10,280 nucleotides of DNA from positions 1-10,280 of the forward strand of contig JACVRP010000092.1 of the NCBI GenBank assembly GCA_014534385.1, in the 5' to 3' direction. The translations under genes and the position numbers were made by a program. This DNA comes from Cyanobacteria bacterium Co-bin13. GTDB lineage: Bacteria; Cyanobacteriota; Cyanobacteriia; Phormidesmidales; Phormidesmidaceae. Under the pieces are notes generated by a model. The model did no database searches, was not told the DNA's origin, and was given only the letters and a program-made list of their open reading frames with translations. Below are positions 5,496 through 10,280 of the stretch, in pieces. Each line of letters opens with the position of its first letter. Position 1 is the first letter of the stretch.

Positions 5496-8325
5496 AATGG
5501 CCGGGTTTGTGGAAGAAAGGCTTGTTGATGACGGTGCCTTGATGGGACTGCCGCCCCGTGGGAGAAGCAATGGGCAGCAGCACCCGGCTGAGAATGCGGT
5601 TGTCTTCTAATCTGCTCAGGCTAAACTCACCGCCCATCTGTGCCATGAGGGTTTTACAGATGGCAAAGTGTAGGCCGGGCGGCTCATCCAGGGTGGAAGG
5701 AGCCAGCGTGTCATCGGAGCGGCCCTTTTGCAGTTCCTCAATTAGGCGGGGCGTCATTTCGCCATCGTCGGTGATGGAGAGTTCGAGCCAGCTGCGATCG
5801 ACCTGGCGGCACCAGATATCGATCCGACCGCCGGGGTGCGATCGCAAACAGGCAGCCCCCATCAGCTCACACAGCACCAGCTCAATCTTGGCAATGTCAC
5901 CGCCAATCACCAAATTGCTCTCATTGTGTACCTTAGTCCAGAGCTGCTGCTGCTGGATCAGGCCGTTGACCCGCTCCATCAGACGCGTTAGCAGGCTGAT
6001 CAGCGGCGTCGTTTGGTATTCGCCGTGGAGCTGCCAATCCTCCCGGCTGAGGGTCGGCTTCATGCTGTCCATCAGCGCTTCTAGCTCCCGCAGGGCCTGC
6101 TGGTGAGGCTGGCCTTCCAGGTCATTTTGACTGAGCTCGGTCAGCCGCTGAGCATGCTTATGCAGCAGCCGGTACAGCTCCTCAAAGCGGTGCTGCTTGT
6201 ACCAGTTCAGCTGCTCTAGCGCCTCTCGCTGAGTCATCAGCATGGCCACCAGCCCCAAGTGGCGGCGAGACCAGGCCAGCTGATTGGTCATTAGGGTCAA
6301 GATGTTGATGTGGTGCTCCGCCCAGCGCCGCTCAGGCCGACCCACCACCACCAGCAACGCCGTCGGTCGGTGGTCAGGCGCAGTGCGCAGAGCCATGACC
6401 AAAAACTTGCAGCCCGTTGGGCCAGAGATCCAGCGCCGAGAAATATCGGGCAAATCCTCTAGCACCAGGGGCAAAATGCCGTCTGTCTGCAGAGCCCAGT
6501 TAAGAATCGCATCGGAGCCAACGAAAATTTCACAGTCCGCGTCAACCCAAAACTCTTTATCCTGGATGGTGGCCTGACTGACGCGGGCAATATCCTCCCC
6601 CGGCTGCCAGGTAACCAGGGCCACCGCTGGCAGCTGCAGCAGCTGAGCCAGGTGCTGCACGGTATTTTTTTCCAGCCCGTCCAGGTCATAGGTGCGCTGA
6701 ATGGTTCGCAGGCCCCACTGAATCGAGTCGTAGACGTGCTCCTGCTGGTCCATCTGCCGCTGCAGCTGCCACTGATGCAGGAGCAGCCCCAGCTGCTGGC
6801 TGACTGTCTCTAGCAAAGACGATTCCAGTGGCATCCAGTGGCGGCTGATCTGGTCGCAGACCAGCACCACTCCCTTAGGAGCATTGCCCGGTGCTACGTT
6901 ACAGGCCATCACTGAGCGCACGCCCAAGTTTTGCAGAATAGGCCGCCAGGCCATCAGCTTCAGGTCGTGGGTGATGTCCTCCACGCAAATAGCGGCCGTG
7001 CTGCGCTCCAGCATTTGCCAGTCCACGTCATCCAGCCCCGGCCAGGCCATTGGCACGCCTTTAGTCTGGGAGACCTGGCTTTGGAAGCAGAGTTCGTAAC
7101 CGCCCCAGTCTTCGTCAAAAATCAGCACAATAAACTGCCGGACTGAGAGCAGCGAGGACAGATCTATGGCACAGACCTCCAGAGCCTTGCGCCAGTCTAA
7201 GTCGCTGTGAATGCCCCGCACGATGCCGCTGGTCAGGCGCTGGTTGGCCTCCATTTGGCGAATTCGATCATCAGTTTCAGAAACGGGCAGAGCGAGGGCC
7301 ACCAGCCGGGCCACTCCCTGTAAAAAAGTTTTTTCGGGCTCACTCCAGATGCGGGCGCTGTCTCCTTCCACGGCAACAAAGCCCAGTAGGCTGCCCTGGT
7401 AGAGAATCGGTGCAGCCATCAGCGAGCGGGCCTTGAGCAGCTGCATCATGCGCTCGGTGACGGTGGCCTTGAGCGAGCTTTGAATTTCGCCAACGACAAT
7501 CAGCTGATTGTTGCTGAGAGACTGGTAAAACCCCCGAACTTCCTCGGTTGGGATCATCAGCGTGGGGGTTGCTGCTTCGTTGAGAGTGCTGACAAACTGT
7601 TTCTGGTTGGGCTGGCTGCGCTGCCAAAAGTAGTTGCCCTTGGGCTCAAACCAGAAAACCCGAGTGCGAGTGGGCTGAATGAATTTTTGGGTCTCCTGGG
7701 AGACAGCCCGCAGGCGAGCATCTAGGCCCTCCAGGGTTCCTAGCTTTTCCAATAGGGTTAGCAGGGGCTGGTCGGGGCGCTTGATCTGCTGCCGCTGGGC
7801 CTCCGCCTCGTGCTGATAGAGGGCATCGCCCAGGAAGTTCATCAGCATGGAGAGGTGTGCCCGTTCTCCAGTCGTCGGACTAATGCCCCACCGCTGAGAC
7901 CCCAGCAGCAGAATGCCAAAGCATACGTCTTGTCGCCGAATGGGAAACAAAACGCCACTCTGTAGGGCCAAATGCTTAGCGATCGCAACCCACTCTCCCC
8001 CCCTCGGCTCATTCTGAAAATCGGCCACGATCAAAGGCCGCTGCTGGATCACCACCTGCTCCATTACGTCGCCGGGAGTCAGGTTTAGGTGGGTCCGAAT
8101 AAACCGCAGGCCCTTGGGTGCGTGGCAGGCTTTGGTGAGCAGCTTGTGATTGACCCGGTCGTACAGGCCAATCCAGCTCACCTCAAAATCAAATTCAGAT
8201 CGCACGTGGTCGAGGGCTACCCTGACTGCCTCATCGCCCGTCTGAGCATCTCGCAGGGTTTGCAAAACTCGCCCCAGAGACACCATTTGCTTTTCATAGG
8301 CTGGCCCAGTATGAGACTGACTCAT
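5494..8325 (-). CDS. Multi-GAF sensor protein with degenerate histidine-kinase-like ATPase domain
   Basis: The 943-residue protein has no signal peptide or membrane segment and should be cytoplasmic. Four GAF-like domains are seen at about 29-170, 190-347, 375-517 and 545-690. A helical, possibly coiled-coil linker follows at about 695-800, then a HATPase_c-like domain at about 805-918. The ATPase domain keeps a G1-like ITDDGE (851-856) and a G2/F-like PPGLHFAICKTLMAQMGGEF (883-901). The N-box, however, reads VLCELMGAACLRS (817-829), without the Asn residues that hold Mg-ATP in active kinases. No HisKA H-box was found before it. I infer a pseudokinase or atypical regulator rather than a standard histidine kinase; no receiver domain or partner regulator is adjacent. 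No GAF domain has a CBCR-type Cys-His at the usual bilin site (Cys67-His68 in GAF1 lies too early). The ligand is unknown. The start is supported by a perfect Shine-Dalgarno. Confidence 0.88.
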   Translation of the reverse strand: MSQSHTGPAYEKQMVSLGRVLQTLRDAQTGDEAVRVALDHVRSEFDFEVSWIGLYDRVNHKLLTKACHAPKGLRFIRTHLNLTPGDVMEQVVIQQRPLIVADFQNEPRGGEWVAIAKHLALQSGVLFPIRRQDVCFGILLLGSQRWGISPTTGERAHLSMLMNFLGDALYQHEAEAQRQQIKRPDQPLLTLLEKLGTLEGLDARLRAVSQETQKFIQPTRTRVFWFEPKGNYFWQRSQPNQKQFVSTLNEAATPTLMIPTEEVRGFYQSLSNNQLIVVGEIQSSLKATVTERMMQLLKARSLMAAPILYQGSLLGFVAVEGDSARIWSEPEKTFLQGVARLVALALPVSETDDRIRQMEANQRLTSGIVRGIHSDLDWRKALEVCAIDLSSLLSVRQFIVLIFDEDWGGYELCFQSQVSQTKGVPMAWPGLDDVDWQMLERSTAAICVEDITHDLKLMAWRPILQNLGVRSVMACNVAPGNAPKGVVLVCDQISRHWMPLESSLLETVSQQLGLLLHQWQLQRQMDQQEHVYDSIQWGLRTIQRTYDLDGLEKNTVQHLAQLLQLPAVALVTWQPGEDIARVSQATIQDKEFWVDADCEIFVGSDAILNWALQTDGILPLVLEDLPDISRRWISGPTGCKFLVMALRTAPDHRPTALLVVVGRPERRWAEHHINILTLMTNQLAWSRRHLGLVAMLMTQREALEQLNWYKQHRFEELYRLLHKHAQRLTELSQNDLEGQPHQQALRELEALMDSMKPTLSREDWQLHGEYQTTPLISLLTRLMERVNGLIQQQQLWTKVHNESNLVIGGDIAKIELVLCELMGAACLRSHPGGRIDIWCRQVDRSWLELSITDDGEMTPRLIEELQKGRSDDTLAPSTLDEPPGLHFAICKTLMAQMGGEFSLSRLEDNRILSRVLLPIASPTGRQSHQGTVINKPFFHKPGH

Positions 8326-8337
8326 ACGATTTAACTG

Positions 8338-8345
8338 ACCTCCTT
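8338..8345 (-). promoter_or_regulatory. Strong ribosome binding site of the GAF gene
   Basis: On the minus strand AAGGAGGT, a full match to the anti-Shine-Dalgarno, lies 12 bases before the ATG at 8325. It fixes the start, and is stronger than any other ribosome binding site seen in the window. Confidence 0.8.
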
Positions 8346-8440
8346 CGGTGGTCGATGGGGAAATGGATAGAGGGGCTAAGGAAAGAGGATAGATGCTCGC
8401 ATGGAATCACCGACGCCAGGTTTGGCGACTTCAAGCCAGG

Positions 8441-8457
8441 GTGTTAACACTATAGTG
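8441..8457. promoter_or_regulatory. Overlapping palindromes, possible operator
   Basis: GTGTTAACAC (8441-8450) and CACTATAGTG (8448-8457) are both perfect 10-bp palindromes that share CAC, giving GTG/CAC half-sites every seven bases. TATAGT, readable on either strand (8451-8456 plus, 8449-8454 minus), could be a -10 for either divergent gene; on the minus strand a weak TTCTGG lies 16 bases upstream of it. It does not fit NtcA (GTA-N8-TAC). Binding by a repressor or shared activator is inferred from symmetry and position. Confidence 0.35.
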
Positions 8458-8666
8458 CAGATGCAGAGAACCAGAAGCAGTGGCTGTGGCTGAAGAAAAA
8501 ATCGGTTTGCCGGTCCCTGAAGGCCCTTCTTGGGTGGGCTACTCCCCAGCCATTTCTCTGAGCACTGGCAGTAGGATTAGCGATACGGTAGAAGGGGTTA
8601 ACGCCGCGCCTCTGCTGCTGCAGAGATGGCATTATCAAAGTACCCAAAAATCTTTCAAAAATCCCG

Positions 8667-9827
8667 TTGAGCAAAACATTTACAGGCCCGTCCGATCCCT
8701 ACACCCAGCTTATCCGACCGCTGCTGTTTTCTGGACTCAAGCTTGATCCGGAGTGGCTGCACCGATCCGCAATGGCCAGCCTGGTCTGGCTGGCCCAACC
8801 CACCTCTGCAGGCTGGAGCCGTCAGCGCCAGGAATGGTTGCGCCGCCAGCTCACAGTGGAAGATGAGCGGCTGCAGCAGCGCCTTTGGGGCCTGACCTTT
8901 GCCAATCCCCTGGGGCTGGCAGCAGGCTTTGACAAAGATGGCGCTGCTGCCCGAGCCTGGCCGCTATTTGGCTTTGGTTTTGCGGAGCTGGGCACCGTCA
9001 CCTGCCACGCCCAGCCAGGCAATCCCCAGCCGCGACTGTTTCGTTTGATCGAAGACCAGGCAGTCCTCAATCGCATGGGCTTCAACAATCAGGGTGCTGC
9101 CGCGATGGCCGCATACCTGACCAACCTCTGGCCCGACGGACGCTCCACCATTCCCATCGGGATCAACCTGGGCAAGTCCAAGATCACTCCCCTAGAAGAC
9201 GCCGCCCAAGACTATCTGACCAGCTTTAAGCAGCTGCAGCCCTGGGGAGACTACTTTGTAGTCAATGTCTCTTCGCCCAACACGCCTGGGCTACGAGACC
9301 TGCAGGCCACCGACCAGCTAGCGCCGATTCTACAGGCGCTGCAGCAGGCTAACACCGAGCAAAAACCTCTACTAGTCAAGATTGCGCCCGATCTGGAGTG
9401 GGATGCGATCGCAGCTGTCGTCGACCTAGCCCAGCGTTACCAGCTGGCAGGCATTATCGCCACCAACACCACCATCCGTCGAGACCACCTCAAAACCCAA
9501 ATATTGCCGGTTACAGGTCGCCCCATCACCGAAGAAGCTGGGGGCATTAGCGGCGCTCCCCTGCGGAGCCGCTCGACCGAGGTCATTCGCTTTATCTGGA
9601 AGGAAACCCAGGGCCAGCTGCCGATTGTTGGCGTAGGTGGCATCTTCACCGCCGCCGATGCCTGGGAAAAACTCACCGCTGGAGCCAGCCTGCTGCAGAC
9701 CTACACCGGCTGGATATACGAAGGCCCCTGGATGGTGCGGCGAGTGCTAGAAGGACTGCTGGCCCAGCTTGAGACCCACGGCTTGCCCTCGCTGCAGGCG
9801 GCAGTTGGGTTGGCTGACGAGATTTAG
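8667..9827 (+). CDS. pyrD: Dihydroorotate dehydrogenase (quinone), class 2
   Basis: PyrD oxidises dihydroorotate to orotate in de novo pyrimidine synthesis, with FMN as cofactor and membrane quinone as acceptor. The 386-residue protein shows the class 2 marks in order: an N-terminal amphipathic extension for membrane and quinone contact (about 8-45, with DPEWLH), AAGFDKDG (85-92), LNRMGFNNQGA (134-144), GINLGKSK (165-172), and NVSSPNTPGLRDLQ (200-213) with Ser203 as the catalytic base. These are followed by LVKIAPDL (236-243), ATNTT (265-269), GGISGAPLR (292-300) and the phosphate-binding VGVGGI with TYTGWIYEGP (321-326, 345-354). The start is a TTG with no clear ribosome binding site. It is chosen because conserved residues DPYTQLIRPLLF lie just downstream and no ATG or GTG precedes them in frame; the next ATG (8772) would remove the extension. 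The gene stands alone and is divergent from the GAF gene. Confidence 0.96.
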   Translation: MSKTFTGPSDPYTQLIRPLLFSGLKLDPEWLHRSAMASLVWLAQPTSAGWSRQRQEWLRRQLTVEDERLQQRLWGLTFANPLGLAAGFDKDGAAARAWPLFGFGFAELGTVTCHAQPGNPQPRLFRLIEDQAVLNRMGFNNQGAAAMAAYLTNLWPDGRSTIPIGINLGKSKITPLEDAAQDYLTSFKQLQPWGDYFVVNVSSPNTPGLRDLQATDQLAPILQALQQANTEQKPLLVKIAPDLEWDAIAAVVDLAQRYQLAGIIATNTTIRRDHLKTQILPVTGRPITEEAGGISGAPLRSRSTEVIRFIWKETQGQLPIVGVGGIFTAADAWEKLTAGASLLQTYTGWIYEGPWMVRRVLEGLLAQLETHGLPSLQAAVGLADEI

Positions 9828-9858
9828 GGGTGGATGGGTGGATGGGTGGATGGGTGGG
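9827..9858 (+). repeat. 8-bp G-rich tandem repeat after pyrD
   Basis: The unit GGATGGGT is repeated about 3.5 times, beginning at the last base of the pyrD stop codon. GGG runs occur at regular five-base intervals, with a final GGG one base further, so a G-quadruplex could form on the plus strand or in the pyrD mRNA 3' end. Its complement occurs at 10075-10095. Confidence 0.85.
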
Positions 9859-9898
9859 ACAATGCTTTGCTTCGATATACGAATGAGCTGGGTTAATT

Positions 9899-10029
9899 AA
9901 GGGACTTGGGTTTGGTTTGTACTTGCGGGGGAAGCTTCATGGCCTGGAGTTCAACCTCCGGGCGGCCTAAATCTCGGGAGTTTAGCTGGGCTGTTCAAAT
10001 GAAAGATGAATGGAAGCTGTAAGTCCCTT
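9899..10029. repeat. 131-bp segment bounded by 9-bp inverted repeats
   Basis: AAGGGACTT (9899-9907) and AAGTCCCTT (10021-10029) are perfect complements. Between them CTAAA-t-CTC (9967-9975) pairs with GAGTTTAG (9978-9985), and GGAG (9945-9949 area) pairs with CTCC (9956-9959). No target duplication is visible at the ends and no transposase is present. It may be a small structured RNA or a decayed miniature element; chance is not excluded. Confidence 0.25.
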
Positions 10030-10074
10030 GATACCTAACAGCGCAGACCCAACGAAACAGCGGCCTAACTCCTT

Positions 10075-10095
10075 CCCCATCCACCCATCCACCCC
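10075..10095 (-). repeat. Inverted copy of the GGATGGGT repeat
   Basis: The plus strand here reads as C-rich units CCATCCAC/CCATCCAC, the reverse complement of the repeat at 9827-9858. A perfect match of 20 bases to 9827-9846 lies at 10076-10095. A further partial unit follows (CCCCATCCACTCC, 10098-10110). The two copies are about 230 bases apart and could pair in one transcript or act as recombination points. Confidence 0.8.
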
Positions 10096-10165
10096 TTCCC
10101 CATCCACTCCAGGAAGTGGCAACTAGAGTAACCTCCCCTCTCGGTGTAGTATTAGACCCTGGTAG

Positions 10166-10209
10166 AGGTAGGCTACCTGTGGCAAGCTATGGCTGACTAG
10201 CTTTATATT
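10166..10209 (+). promoter_or_regulatory. Possible promoter and dyad for a gene beyond the right edge
   Basis: TATATT (10204-10209) resembles a -10 box; the -35 position has only a weak TGGCAA (10180-10185). Just upstream AGGTAG-G-CTACCT (10166-10178) is an odd palindrome, well placed for a regulator. A stem-loop (10245-10261) would lie in the leader. No start codon is reached before the window ends, so the target gene is unseen. Confidence 0.22.
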
Positions 10210-10280
10210 GGCTGAGCTGGCGCGGTTCTTTACCCACGCCGAAACGGTTAACCCTTAACCGGCGCTTTCTCCTGACCCGA

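Larger units (their letters stand above)
8326..8666. other. Divergent intergenic region between the GAF gene and pyrD
   Basis: 341 bases without a convincing gene. They hold the GAF leader with its ribosome binding site, a small hairpin CGCCA (8414-8418) with TGGCG (8423-8427), and the double palindrome at 8441-8457. No clear promoter or ribosome binding site for pyrD was found. The pyrD frame stays open upstream to a TAG at 8589 but contains no ATG or GTG. Confidence 0.6.
9828..10280. other. Intergenic region right of pyrD, no gene supported
   Basis: About 450 bases with no recognisable gene. It contains the tandem G-rich repeat and its inverted copy, a 131-bp segment with 9-bp inverted ends (9899-10029), a candidate promoter and dyad near 10166-10209, and a stem CGGTTAA (10245-10251) with TTAACCG (10255-10261). 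A 27-codon frame from ATG 9939 to TAA 10022, preceded by GGGGGAAG, is too short to call. Confidence 0.6.

Noticed and set aside
5494..8325. Cyanobacteriochrome reading of the GAF protein
   Set aside because: No Cys-His at the usual chromophore position; Cys67-His68 lies too early in GAF1.
8480..8746. 88-residue plus-strand frame overlapping the pyrD start
   Set aside because: GTG start without ribosome binding site, no recognisable motif, and it overlaps conserved pyrD coding sequence in another frame.
10161..10177. NtcA box near the right edge
   Set aside because: GTA and TAC are nine bases apart here, not the eight required for GTA-N8-TAC.

Overview
The window looks like chromosomal DNA of a cyanobacterium. 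It carries ndhB, a subunit of the photosynthetic/respiratory NDH-1 complex. It also has a TopA without zinc fingers but with the glycine-proline repeat C-terminus seen in cyanobacterial enzymes, a class 2 PyrD of cyanobacterial type, and four copies of the HIP1 octamer GCGATCGC, all inside genes. Base composition is moderately GC-rich. I cannot name the genus from sequence alone; a filamentous Leptolyngbya-like organism is a guess.

Layout: 1-433 has no supported gene but several inverted repeats. topA (DNA topoisomerase I) lies on the minus strand at 434-3223. A gap of about 650 bases separates it from the divergently transcribed ndhB (3873-5431, plus). ndhB is broken in this sequence by a one-base deletion near 4380-4384. 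A strong hairpin terminator (5460-5495) ends ndhB and overlaps the stop codon of the convergent minus-strand gene. That gene (5494-8325) encodes a large soluble four-GAF sensor protein with a degenerate histidine-kinase-like ATPase domain. A 341-base divergent region with a double palindrome (8441-8457) separates it from pyrD (8667-9827, plus; TTG start). The last 450 bases hold an 8-bp G-rich tandem repeat, its distant inverted copy, a 131-bp segment bounded by inverted repeats, and a possible promoter for a gene beyond the right edge.

The genes do not form an operon: each neighbouring pair is divergent or convergent. They are individually housekeeping genes (DNA supercoiling, electron transport, pyrimidine synthesis) plus one signalling protein of unknown input. 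I see no mobile element genes, CRISPR array, tRNA or rRNA. I found no clearly new multi-gene system. The points most worth a second look are the ndhB frameshift, the probable pseudokinase GAF protein, the repeat-encoded TopA tail and the structured intergenic DNA.
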